A stretch of 64,000 bases of DNA. Origin: JAFGLZ01 sp964622545. GTDB taxonomy: Bacteria > Planctomycetota > Phycisphaerae > UBA1845 > JAFGLZ01. Shown piece by piece: positions 1 to 8,342 of the stretch. Every line of letters begins with the position of its first letter. Position 1 is the first letter of the stretch. A program made the position numbers and the translations under genes. Under the pieces are notes generated by a model. The model had not been told where the DNA came from, ran no database searches, and was given only the letters and a program-made list of their open reading frames with translations. Location: positions 3,913 to 67,912 of the forward strand of contig CAZUQM010000039.1 of NCBI GenBank assembly GCA_964622545.1, in the 5' to 3' direction.

Positions 1-1604
1 TTCGTCACGTCCCGACCGGCCGCGTCCACCCCGCTCAGAACGATGTTCTGATAGTGCTGCGCGTCGCCGGAGCCCTGACCCGCAAGCGCGCCGATCCACT
101 CGCACCCCTTGATCCAGAAGTGCGCCAGGATCTCCCGAGCCTCGTCCAGCGTCAACCGACCCGCCGCCAGGTCCCGCTTCAGGTACGGCCCGAGCATCTC
201 GTCGATCCGGCCGAGGCCCGACCAGTTCCCCGCCAACCGCTGGAACGCGTACAGGAACCACAACGATTGAACCGCCTCGTGGAACGTCTCGGGCGGGTTC
301 TCCGGCACGCGCGCCAACGCACCCCGCACCTCCAGATACGTCTGCCGCTCGGACCCGCTCGACCCCGCGGCCAGCTCGGCCAGACGATCCATGTAACGCG
401 TGTGCCAGATCGTCGCCGCGTCCAGACAGACCTCCATCGCCTCCAGCAGGTCGACCCCCTCGGGGATCGATCGGGCGGGGTTGTTCAGCCGCGAGGCGTC
501 GGCAAAGACCGTGTCCTTCCTCGCCGTATCGATCCGCCACAACCCCACCGTCGCCTCGTCACGCTCCAATCGGTCGGGCGGCGCCCCCTCGATCCCGCGA
601 GCCACGTTCGAGATGCGGACCTGCTCGAGCTCGCCGTCCGAGCCGATCGCATGCGGAAGGTAGCCGCCGAACCAGATCGGACCCGGCTGAGCGGGAAGCT
701 TGCCGGTCGGCCTGACGGCCTCGTCCGCGACCTGGCGACCATCGACGTAGAGCTGGACCCGCCTACCGTCAAAGACCATCGCCAGATGGTGCCAGCGGTT
801 GTCGGTGATGACCTGGCCCGACCGGATCTCGGCCGGGGCGTAGCCCGGCAGGTAGGCACTGAAATCGCCCCCGCGGTGGTAGCTGTAGAGCTCCCAGTGC
901 AGGGCCGAGTCCTTGCCGGCCGTGGACACGATCACGTTGAACCGATCCTTCGACCGCACCTTCGCCCAGCATTCGACCGTCAGCGGCGGCGTGGTGTATG
1001 CCGGCTTGGGCGCCGCCTCGAGCCAATGGGCGCAACCCGCGCTCATCTGCAGCGCCGGCAGCGTGCGTCCCCGCACCGTATGACGGAACGGCTTCGGCTC
1101 GCGGCGAACCCCCTTGGCCTTCTGCTCGGCGATCTGCCGCCGCAGCCCACGGTAGCCGACCTTCAGCACACGGTCGAAACCCAGCGTCGTGTGGCTCGTG
1201 CTGCCGATCCCCGCCACCGGCGTCTGATGATACGCCGCCTCCTTCAGCGTCGCCGACCCGACGATCCGCTCGCCAGGCAGAATCCGAAGCGGGGCCTTCT
1301 CGGCCATCAGCTTCACGGCGTGGGCATAGCGCATCTCGGCCGAGAGTCCGCGGATTCTCTCGGCGTCGAGCGCGAAATCCGCGTTCTTCATCGACCGGCC
1401 GTGCTCGCCCCCCAGCGCCCGCTCGGCCAGCGCGTGCGTCACGTCGCTCAACCGACGAGGAACCTCGAACGGCGATCCGACGTTCCAGTCGACCGCCAGC
1501 TTCCGGGCATCGGCCCGAGCCTGCCCGCCCTGCCCCGTCAGGAACACACCGCCCCCGAGGGCAACCGCCCCACCGGTCGTCTTCATGAAGTCGCGTCTGT
1601 TCAT
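1..1604 (-). CDS. Tat-exported pyruvate-formate-lyase-like glycyl radical enzyme with an embedded LamG domain (partial)
   Basis: The gene is cut by the left edge; 534 N-terminal residues are visible. The ATG at 1604 begins a twin-arginine signal (NRRDFMK, hydrophobic stretch 12-24, cleavage near ARA-D at 30). Residues 105-160 carry PFL-family sequence (ILPGERIVGS, then DRVLKVGYRGLRRQI). Residues about 185-365 instead resemble a LamG/concanavalin-like domain (PPLTVECWAKV; NRWHHLAMVFDG; VQLYVDG). PFL-like sequence then resumes (LLEAMEVCLDAATIWHTRY, HEAVQSLWFLYAFQRL, GRIDEMLGPYL, QNIVLSGVD). The catalytic Cys and glycyl-radical loop normally lie further downstream, so activity cannot be judged, nor can the substrate class (PFL, choline lyase, dehydratase). 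Known family members act in the anaerobic cytoplasm and need a radical SAM activase; an export signal is therefore odd. No activase is in the window. Confidence 0.8.
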   Translation of the reverse strand, partial: MNRRDFMKTTGGAVALGGGVFLTGQGGQARADARKLAVDWNVGSPFEVPRRLSDVTHALAERALGGEHGRSMKNADFALDAERIRGLSAEMRYAHAVKLMAEKAPLRILPGERIVGSATLKEAAYHQTPVAGIGSTSHTTLGFDRVLKVGYRGLRRQIAEQKAKGVRREPKPFRHTVRGRTLPALQMSAGCAHWLEAAPKPAYTTPPLTVECWAKVRSKDRFNVIVSTAGKDSALHWELYSYHRGGDFSAYLPGYAPAEIRSGQVITDNRWHHLAMVFDGRRVQLYVDGRQVADEAVRPTGKLPAQPGPIWFGGYLPHAIGSDGELEQVRISNVARGIEGAPPDRLERDEATVGLWRIDTARKDTVFADASRLNNPARSIPEGVDLLEAMEVCLDAATIWHTRYMDRLAELAAGSSGSERQTYLEVRGALARVPENPPETFHEAVQSLWFLYAFQRLAGNWSGLGRIDEMLGPYLKRDLAAGRLTLDEAREILAHFWIKGCEWIGALAGQGSGDAQHYQNIVLSGVDAAGRDVT

Positions 1605-1753
1605 GGCCGGTTCGCTCCGAGATGGGTCGATGGCCCCCGTCGCCGTCGGCGTCCGGGCACACCATCCTCACCGTTTACGGTACGACGCCCCTGACCACGG
1701 TGTCAAGAACGTCCCCCAAACGCCCCAACCGACCAACCGACCGCGCCGCAGTG

Positions 1754-1888
1754 AGGACGTGCGGAGGTCTCGACGTGCTGACGTATCAGCCGTGCTGAAG
1801 TCTGGACGTGTGAACGTCTCGACGTGTCCACGTGTGGACTTCTGCACGTGCAGACGTGTCGACCTTTCGCCGTTTCGACGTGTCCCCG
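1754..1888. repeat. Degenerate tandem octamer array (TCGACGTG-like)
   Basis: About sixteen consecutive units of 8 bp (one of 9 bp) fill the gap between the RND pump gene end and the glycyl radical enzyme start. In phase the units read AGGACGTG, CGGAGGTC, TCGACGTG, CTGACGTA, then a 9-mer TCAGCCGTG, CTGAAGTC, TGGACGTG, TGAACGTC, TCGACGTG, TCCACGTG, TGGACTTC, TGCACGTG, CAGACGTG, TCGACCTT, TCGCCGTT, TCGACGTG. The ACGT core is best conserved. A short remnant of about three units occurs at 7248-7271. It lies in the upstream region of the glycyl radical enzyme gene, so it may be regulatory, or it may be a neutral repeat. Confidence 0.7.
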
Positions 1889-1892
1889 AACC

Positions 1893-4800
1893 CTAGCCCC
1901 TGCTCTCCGTCCTCACCGTCCGAATCCCGAACGTCTCCACGAAAATCGCGTACACGCACGGCACCACCACCAACGTCAGCAGCGTCGCCATCAGAAGCCC
2001 GAAGATCAGCACGTAGCTCATCCCCTCCCACAGCGGGCCCCCGAACAGCGCCAGCGGAACCAGCCCGCCCACCGTCGTCAGCGTCGTCAGCGTGATCGGC
2101 AGGATCCGAATCCGCCCCGCCCGAACCAGACAATCCCGGAACGCCTCACGCGTCAGGCCCGTGCAGCCGCGACCCGACTCGGCCAGCCCCTCACCCGACT
2201 CCAGCTTCTCCCGAATCAGCATCTCGGCGAACTCGATGTACACGATCGCCGTGTTCAGCACGATGCCGAACAGCGACAGGATCCCCAACTGCGGCATGAA
2301 CCCCAACGAGTTCCCCGTCACGAACAACCCCAACAGCGCCCCGATCAGCGCCAGCGGCAGCGTCACCAGGATGATCAGCGGCTTGCTGAAGCTGTTGTAC
2401 TGCACCACCAGACACAGCACGATCAGAAGCAGCGAGATCCCGAACGACCGGCTCAACTGATCCTGACTCTCGTCCGTCTTCTCCTGCTCGCCGCCCACCT
2501 CGATGAAGTACCCCGACGGCAGCGACGCCTCCAGCGACCGGTACGCCTCCGTGGACATGATCCGTCCCAGAACCACGTTCGCGAGCTGGTCCGCCGACAC
2601 ACGGCCGCGCACCTCGATCATGCGGTTCAGGTCGCGACGACCGATCACCGCCGGCTCCCACCGCGGCTCGATCTCCGCGATCGCCGCCAGCGGAACCTTT
2701 CCGACCTGCCCCTCCACGTACACGGCCTCGAGCTGCTCCAGCTCCCCGCGCTGACCCCGCGGCAGCCGCAGATACACCGGCACGCGGTGGTCCTCCTCGC
2801 GGTACGTCGTCAGATAGTGACCCGAGAAGAACGCGTTCAACGTCTTGGCCACCGCGTAGTTCGTCACGCCCGCCAGCTTGGCCTTGTCCTCGTCGATGTC
2901 CACCTCCAACTGATACCCGAAGCTCCCCCATGTATCGTGGACGTCCCACGTGCCCGGCTGACCACGCACCAGATCCTTCAGCTCCTCGCCGTAGCGACGC
3001 ATCGTCTCCATGTCCGCGAAGCCCGGCCCGTACAGCCGCAACCCGATCGGCGCGTCCACCGGCGGACCCAAGATCAACGGGCGGGGTACGACCCGAGCCC
3101 CCGCAAGCGGCTCGATCCCACGCTCCGGCAGGCCCACCCGCGCCGCCCGCTTCAGGTCCTCCACGAACGCGTCCGTGTACAGCGGATCGCTCGTCCGCAC
3201 GCAGATCTGTGCGTACCAGCTCTTCGGCGGTTCCGGGTTCATGCTCAGGAACCATCGCGCCCCGCCCTGGCCCACGCTGCTCCGCATGGTCCGCAGCCGC
3301 TCGATCGGTCGGCCCTCGCCGTCGAACACCGGCCGGCCCTCGTCGTCCAAAAGCGGGCTCAACCGCTGAAGCAAACGCTCCACCTTTCGGCAGGCCGCGT
3401 CCGTCTGGGCGATGCTCGACCCCTCCGGAAGCCAGATGTCCACCGCGAACTGCTCACGCAGGTCCGACGGAAAGAACTCCGAGCCCACCGGCAGGTTGAA
3501 CGCCCCCACCAGCAGCAGCGCCGAGACGACCACCACCAGCCACTTGACGCTCAGGCACGACCGGCAGAACGACATGTACCGTTCGCCCACCGACGCCGTC
3601 GACCCAGTCGCCGACGAGCCCCGCCGGCGCCGCAGAAGACCGATCAGCCGCAGCACCGGCGACTCCGACGAGCCCTCGCGACGGCCGGGCCGGATGATCA
3701 GGTACGCCATCAGCGTCACGAACGTCATCGCCGAAACCCAGCTCACCAGAAGCGTCGTCGAGACCGTCACCGGCAGGCTGTAAACGAACTCGCGCTTCGA
3801 CCCCTCCAGCGCCACCAGAAACGGCAGGAACGCCGACACCGTCGTCAGCGTCGCGATCAGGATCGGGAACATGATCTGCTTGGTGCCCTCGAGCGTCGCC
3901 CGGTAAGGGCTCCACCCCTCGTGCTGCAGCCGGTGGGACTGATCGCACACCTCGATCGCGTTGTCCACCAGCATGCCCAGCGCGATGATCAGCGACGCGA
4001 TCGTGATCTGCTCCAGCTGAACGTCGAAGATCCGCACGATCCCCAGCGAGGCCAGCACCACCACCGGAATCGACATCGCCATCACCAGCGCGATCCGGAA
4101 GCCGATGATCAGATACGCCACCCCGACCACGATCACGATCGCCTGGATCACGTTCGCCACGAAGCTCATGATCTTCGTGTTCACGTTCTTCGGCTGGTTC
4201 GAAATCACGCTCACCTGAATGTCCGCCGGTAGGATCTTGTCCACCGCCTTCATCTCACGCAGCCGGCGCGTCACCTGCTCACCCAGCACCGTCACGTTCT
4301 CCCCGTCCTTCATCGTGAACGACACGATCACGCACGGCTCGATCGTATGGGGATCGCCGTACCGCGTGATCACGCTGGGGGGGTCCTCGTAGCCGCGACG
4401 GACCACCAGGCCGAGGTCGCTCAGGTAGACCGGCGCCTTCAGCGACGGCGACCGCACCGTCACGCGGTTCAGCTCCCGCACCGTGTCCACCTCGCCGCTC
4501 GGCTTGACGCTGAACCGCCCGTGCTCCGTGTCGATCGACCCGCCCGGCGCCACGATGTTCCGTGCCTGAAGCAGCTCCTGCAACGAATCCGTCGTCAGCC
4601 CGAGCTGCGACCAACGCCCCATGTCCGTCTCGATCGTGATCGTCTCCTGCCGAACCCCGAACAGCTCCACCCGCCCGACCGCGGGGATCAGCTTCAGCTC
4701 GTCCTTGATCCGCTCGCTGATGATCTCCAGCTCCCGGGGCGTGTACCGCGGCGCGTCCGCCGAAGGAGCGTCCGACCGCTTCTGATACACCGCCAGAAGC

Positions 4801-5219
4801 ATCACGCTCGTGTCCCCGAACTGATCGTTCACGTGCGGCTCCGAGCAGCCCTGCGGCAGCCGTGGCCGCACCGTCTTGATGCGGGCGCGAATCTTGTCCC
4901 AGACGTTGTCGATCTCCTCCCCGACGTAGTCCTCCACCTGAACCGTGATCGTCGACAGACCCACCGTCGACCTCGACCACACGTGCTTGACCTCGTCGAT
5001 CGTGTCGATCGCCTCCTCGATCGGGTCCGTCACCAACTGCTCGACCTTCTGCGCCGTCGCCCCGGGCCACGACGTCAGCACCAGGCACATCCGAATCGTG
5101 AACTCCGGGTTCTCGCGGCGCGGCATCGTGAAGAACGCCACCAGACCCGCCGTCATCAGCAGGACCACTGCCGTCAACACGATCGCTTGGTATCGCAGAG
5201 CGAAGCCTGGAAGACTCAC
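1893..5219 (-). CDS. RND family efflux transporter, inner-membrane pump subunit
   Basis: A 1108-residue protein with the AcrB/HAE1 layout: a first transmembrane helix at about 11-32, a large periplasmic porter region (PGATAQKVEQLVTDPIEEAI is the usual first motif), a central block of helices around residues 335-530, a second periplasmic region, and a final block of helices near 900-1095. The proton-relay helix reads ALGMLVDNAIEV, keeping one of the two Asp residues found in AcrB. It should drive proton-coupled export across the envelope as a trimer. The GTG start at 5219 overlaps the stop of the upstream adaptor gene (GTGA), so the two are translationally coupled. No outer-membrane channel gene is present in the window. 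The substrate cannot be told from sequence. Confidence 0.92.
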   Translation of the reverse strand: MSLPGFALRYQAIVLTAVVLLMTAGLVAFFTMPRRENPEFTIRMCLVLTSWPGATAQKVEQLVTDPIEEAIDTIDEVKHVWSRSTVGLSTITVQVEDYVGEEIDNVWDKIRARIKTVRPRLPQGCSEPHVNDQFGDTSVMLLAVYQKRSDAPSADAPRYTPRELEIISERIKDELKLIPAVGRVELFGVRQETITIETDMGRWSQLGLTTDSLQELLQARNIVAPGGSIDTEHGRFSVKPSGEVDTVRELNRVTVRSPSLKAPVYLSDLGLVVRRGYEDPPSVITRYGDPHTIEPCVIVSFTMKDGENVTVLGEQVTRRLREMKAVDKILPADIQVSVISNQPKNVNTKIMSFVANVIQAIVIVVGVAYLIIGFRIALVMAMSIPVVVLASLGIVRIFDVQLEQITIASLIIALGMLVDNAIEVCDQSHRLQHEGWSPYRATLEGTKQIMFPILIATLTTVSAFLPFLVALEGSKREFVYSLPVTVSTTLLVSWVSAMTFVTLMAYLIIRPGRREGSSESPVLRLIGLLRRRRGSSATGSTASVGERYMSFCRSCLSVKWLVVVVSALLLVGAFNLPVGSEFFPSDLREQFAVDIWLPEGSSIAQTDAACRKVERLLQRLSPLLDDEGRPVFDGEGRPIERLRTMRSSVGQGGARWFLSMNPEPPKSWYAQICVRTSDPLYTDAFVEDLKRAARVGLPERGIEPLAGARVVPRPLILGPPVDAPIGLRLYGPGFADMETMRRYGEELKDLVRGQPGTWDVHDTWGSFGYQLEVDIDEDKAKLAGVTNYAVAKTLNAFFSGHYLTTYREEDHRVPVYLRLPRGQRGELEQLEAVYVEGQVGKVPLAAIAEIEPRWEPAVIGRRDLNRMIEVRGRVSADQLANVVLGRIMSTEAYRSLEASLPSGYFIEVGGEQEKTDESQDQLSRSFGISLLLIVLCLVVQYNSFSKPLIILVTLPLALIGALLGLFVTGNSLGFMPQLGILSLFGIVLNTAIVYIEFAEMLIREKLESGEGLAESGRGCTGLTREAFRDCLVRAGRIRILPITLTTLTTVGGLVPLALFGGPLWEGMSYVLIFGLLMATLLTLVVVPCVYAIFVETFGIRTVRTESRG

Positions 5220-6901
5220 AGTTTCACCGACTCCCTCGACAGAACCCGAACGCTCTCACCAGGGACGAGGTAGTGCACCCCGTCCAAGACCACGTCCGCG
5301 CCCTCCCGCAACAGCGACGATCCTCCCGCCTCGCTCGGCGCGATGCGACACAGCTCCCCGACCTTCTCACCCACCGACACGCGGACCTTCTCCGCACGCC
5401 CCTCGTGCACGACAAACACCGCACCCGCCCCGTCGCCGTCCGGAAAGATCGCGCTCATCGGCACATAAAAGCCCGCACCGGGACCCTCCGGATGCAACGA
5501 AACATCCACCAGGCCCCCGGGCCGGAACAGCCACCGATCCTTGACCAGCAGCGCCCGACCGCCGTCCTCGAAACCCTTCGGCACCCCCGCCGCCACCAGA
5601 TCTCGCTCCGGAACCAGGCCCCCCGCATCCTGCAGCACACGGAAGTAGTACAGACCGACCAGCGGTACCACGCGCTGCCCCAGCTCTACCGGAACTCGCT
5701 TCAAGAGCAGCACCGGATCGCGTGCCAGGTGACGCTCGTTCGCCGATCGGCCGGACACGTGCCAGACGTACGACTGGCCCGTGTCCTCGTCACGGTAGAT
5801 CGTGCTCACCTCGGCCCCCACAGGGCTGTCCGGATCGCCCTGACGTTCCCGAGCGATCGGCCAGACGTTCGAGATCCGAGGCAGGTCTTCAGCCGCGGGG
5901 TCCTTCGGCACGTGAATCGGCACCAGACTGTTCCGAACCAACAGCTTGATCTTGAACGTCCGCGTCGACGGGTCGGCCACCGTGTCCTTGACCCACACCA
6001 CACCGCGGACTCGCTCCGACCCCTCGCCAGGAGGGAAGACGTCCACCGCATCGCGCTCCCCCAGGTTCCGTTCCACGTCCGGTGAGACACGCACCTCGAC
6101 GCTGATCGGATCCATCATGATCAGCGTCACCACCGGCTTGCCCGCCTGAACGATCGCCCCCGGAATCGCGTGAACCTTCGCCACCTGACCGTTGAACGGG
6201 GCCCGGAGCACGCAGTCCTCCAGGTCCTTGCGGGCCGACTCCGCCGCCTCCCGAGCCTGAGCCGTCTGGCTCTTGATCGCCTCCAGCTCCGCCTTCTTCG
6301 CCCCGATGCTCGCCTTGATGCGGTTCACGTTCGCCGTGGCCACCTTGAACAGCGCCTCGTCCCGGTACAGCTCCACCTCGCTCGCCGCGTCCCGAGCCAT
6401 CAGGCCCTTCACGCGATCGTAGTCCCGCTTGGCCCGGTTCAGCTCCGCCTCCGCCGCCGCGAGCTGCTCGGTCAGCACCTCCTCCAGCTCGATCTTGGTC
6501 GCCGCCGCCTGGGCCTCCGACGCGGCCACGCTCGCCTCCGCCGTCCGCACCGCCAGCTTGTAGCGCGTCTCGTCGAGATGCGCCAGCGCATCGCCCTTGG
6601 CCAGTTGCTTGCCCTGACTGTCGTAGAGCTCTCCGCGGACGTCCGTACCCTCCTCGACCACCCACTTGACGCGCCCGGGGACCTCGAACCCGATATGCTC
6701 CTCGCGCCACGGCTCCGTCGAACCCGTTAGACGCAGCTTCGTCTCCGGATCGATACGCTCTAACGTAATGACCGCCACAGGCCTCGGTGCCGACGCGACC
6801 GCCCCGTCGCCGACATTCTCCCCGGCGCAGCCCCAGCAACAGCCCATCATCAGCCAGGCAGCGACAACGCCTCTCGTCCCAAGGGACCTGCTCGTGGTCA
6901 T
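5216..6901 (-). CDS. HlyD/AcrA-family periplasmic adaptor lipoprotein of the RND pump
   Basis: 561 residues. The ATG at 6901 is chosen because GGAG lies about 7 nt upstream and it gives a clean lipoprotein signal (MTTSRSLG..., Cys at the CCWGC motif near residue 25). A lipoyl/barrel segment (residues about 45-110) precedes a long coiled-coil hairpin rich in Ala/Glu/Lys (about 115-220), then LRAPFNGQVAKV and beta-barrel segments, the order typical of membrane-fusion proteins. The C-terminal half is longer than in AcrA (about 400 residues), with a segment around 300-430 I cannot assign. It should bridge the inner-membrane pump to an outer-membrane channel. It is the first gene of a two-gene operon with the pump. 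Confidence 0.9.
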   Translation of the reverse strand: MTTSRSLGTRGVVAAWLMMGCCWGCAGENVGDGAVASAPRPVAVITLERIDPETKLRLTGSTEPWREEHIGFEVPGRVKWVVEEGTDVRGELYDSQGKQLAKGDALAHLDETRYKLAVRTAEASVAASEAQAAATKIELEEVLTEQLAAAEAELNRAKRDYDRVKGLMARDAASEVELYRDEALFKVATANVNRIKASIGAKKAELEAIKSQTAQAREAAESARKDLEDCVLRAPFNGQVAKVHAIPGAIVQAGKPVVTLIMMDPISVEVRVSPDVERNLGERDAVDVFPPGEGSERVRGVVWVKDTVADPSTRTFKIKLLVRNSLVPIHVPKDPAAEDLPRISNVWPIARERQGDPDSPVGAEVSTIYRDEDTGQSYVWHVSGRSANERHLARDPVLLLKRVPVELGQRVVPLVGLYYFRVLQDAGGLVPERDLVAAGVPKGFEDGGRALLVKDRWLFRPGGLVDVSLHPEGPGAGFYVPMSAIFPDGDGAGAVFVVHEGRAEKVRVSVGEKVGELCRIAPSEAGGSSLLREGADVVLDGVHYLVPGESVRVLSRESVKL

Positions 6902-7315
6902 GGCCGGCTCCAACTGGTGTGATAACAGGCAGCCCACGGTCCGACGGTCGCGGATCAGTGGCGCTCATCCTCATCGCCAACGCCAACTGGTGTGGTCGCC
7001 CTCCGCCCCCTTCAGCCACGGCGACCTCTGACGCGTACCGCCATGGCGCAAACAAAACTCCCATTCTAGCCGCTCGGTGAAGACCACGCCAGCGAGACCG
7101 CACGCGCCTACGACCGGTGGGTGCATGACACCTGAGCCGGGTGGACCACCGCCTCAGCGGTGGGGGACACGACTTCTCGCCCGCAACCTAATCCTCATCC
7201 TCACACCCGAAAACGGTTGCCCGCTCCCAATCCAAGCCGCAGCTCGGTCGCCTTGTCGACGTGTCGATGTTTCTCGGACTGATCCACGGTCAGCGACAGT
7301 CCGACCCAACCCGGC
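6902..7315. other. Intergenic region upstream of the RND operon
   Basis: 414 bp between two minus-strand genes. It holds the region in which the pump operon promoter should lie; I see no convincing -35/-10 pair. Two copies of CCAACTGGTGTG (6909-6920 and 6986-6997) lie close upstream of the adaptor start and could be operator half-sites. One copy of the dispersed hairpin repeat is at 7134-7174, and three octamers of the TCGACGTG type at 7248-7271. No gene is evident. Confidence 0.5.
7134..7174 (-). repeat. Dispersed hairpin repeat, copy G
   Basis: On the minus strand this reads GTGTCCCCCACCGC followed by a loop and GCGGTGG. Arms at 7146-7152 and 7157-7163 pair over 7 bp around a CTCA loop. 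It shares the GTGTCCCCCACCGCT start and the CCACCC continuation with copies at 22677, 30375, 36107, 44596, 47904 and 49275. Confidence 0.75.
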
Positions 7316-8191
7316 TCAGGGAACGGACAGCGACGGCTCAAGCCCCTTGACCACGCCGACCAGGCGCTGCAAGTCCTCGCAATAGGCCGTGTAGGTCATC
7401 GCGCTCCGCCGCGCCTCCGTCAGGCCGCGACCGCCGACCACGTAGGCCGCCCCACGCTCGATGCAGCCGACGTGAAGGACGCTGTTCGATCTCCGCAAGG
7501 ACTCTGGCTCCTCGACCGTCGAAACGCTCAGCCAGAACAGCCGCGGTCGAAGCTCGTCGATCGCCGCGGCCAGGGTCGTCACTGGGAGCCCGTTCCCCAG
7601 GTTCGTCGCCTGCCAACCCAAATCGCGAAGCGTCAGTTCCACCATCGCCGAAGGCAGCATGTAAGGATCGTTCTCGAGCGTCCCCCCGATCGCCAACGGG
7701 GCATCCTCGCGCGGCTCCGGCAAACCCTCCCGGAGGCGGTGCAGCAGGGTCATCGTGATCTCACACGCACGCCGCTCCTGATACACGTGGATGCCGCTCA
7801 CCGACCAATGGTGCCCGATCACATGGAACGCCGGCGCGATCACCCGATCGCAGATGCTCCAGATCGGCGCGCCGTCGAGGTACAGACCCATCCCCGTCGC
7901 GATGACGGCCTGCTCGTCGCCTCTCTCCAGGGCATCGAGCACCACCTCCAGCGCGCGACGATACCCCAAGTCCGTCGTCGACGTCGCCGCGGGCAAACCG
8001 AGCACCTCAGGATGCGCGGCCCGACGACCATGCGTGCGCAAGTAGTCCATCACCGAAGCCAGCGGGATGCGACGGTGACCCCCCGGCGTCTTCTCGGTCA
8101 CGAGAAGCCCCTTGTCACACCATCGCTTGATCGTGGCCTCACTGACGCCGAACGCCCGCGCGACCTGCTTGGGGGTGAAACGATCTTCCAC
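7316..8191 (-). CDS. MerR-type regulator with CarH/LitR-like B12-binding fold, cobalamin ligands not conserved
   Basis: 291 residues from the GTG at 8191, chosen because GGAG lies at the right distance and because an earlier in-frame ATG (8272) would place the tandem repeats inside the protein. Residues 4-70 form a winged helix of the MerR type (FTPKQVARAFGVSEATIKRW, then GGHRRIP). The rest matches the helical plus Rossmann B12-binding pair of light-responsive CarH/LitR repressors. However, the W-x9-EH motif reads WSVSGIHVYQER (Arg for His) and the lower-ligand motif ExHxxG reads ENDPYM (Asp for His), so adenosylcobalamin binding is doubtful. Its neighbours (FAS1 protein, photolyase, SDR/DUF2867) are of the kind these regulators control. 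It has its own consensus promoter and a repeat-filled leader. Confidence 0.82.
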   Translation of the reverse strand: MEDRFTPKQVARAFGVSEATIKRWCDKGLLVTEKTPGGHRRIPLASVMDYLRTHGRRAAHPEVLGLPAATSTTDLGYRRALEVVLDALERGDEQAVIATGMGLYLDGAPIWSICDRVIAPAFHVIGHHWSVSGIHVYQERRACEITMTLLHRLREGLPEPREDAPLAIGGTLENDPYMLPSAMVELTLRDLGWQATNLGNGLPVTTLAAAIDELRPRLFWLSVSTVEEPESLRRSNSVLHVGCIERGAAYVVGGRGLTEARRSAMTYTAYCEDLQRLVGVVKGLEPSLSVP

Positions 8192-8226
8192 GGCTCTCTC
8201 CACGAACACGCCGCAGCACATCCACG

Positions 8227-8294
8227 AAAGGCCCGCAATCACCAAGGGCCCGCAGTCACCAAAGGCCCGCAATCACCAAAGGCCCGCAATCACG
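8227..8294. repeat. Four tandem 17-bp repeats in the leader of the MerR-type regulator
   Basis: Exactly adjacent units at 8227-8243, 8244-8260, 8261-8277 and 8278-8294. Units 1 and 3 are identical (AAAGGCCCGCAATCACC on the plus strand), unit 2 differs at two positions and unit 4 at one. The array sits between the predicted transcription start (about 8308, minus strand) and the GTG start at 8191, so it would form most of the untranslated leader or an operator array. There are no spacers, so it is not a CRISPR array. Confidence 0.9.
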
Positions 8295-8314
8295 AGATGT
8301 GAACGTCTTGAACG

Positions 8315-8342
8315 ATTATATCATGCCGCCTCTTCCTGTCAA
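8315..8342 (-). promoter_or_regulatory. Consensus sigma70-type promoter of the MerR-type regulator
   Basis: On the minus strand TTGACA (8337-8342) and TATAAT (8315-8320) are both perfect matches, separated by 16 bp. Such a site is rare in DNA this GC-rich. TGAACG occurs twice just downstream on the plus strand (8300 and 8309), and an inverted TTCAA/TTGAA pair lies at 8423-8443; these could be regulator sites. The predicted start is about 8308, 117 nt before the GTG. Confidence 0.75.

Noticed and set aside
1824..4232. 802-residue open frame on the plus strand opposite the RND pump gene
   Set aside because: Composition is Arg/His/Pro-rich with no family sequence; it mirrors a well-supported gene in GC-rich DNA.
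8227..8294. Four 17-bp repeats considered as a CRISPR array
   Set aside because: The units are directly adjacent with no spacers, and no cas genes are present.
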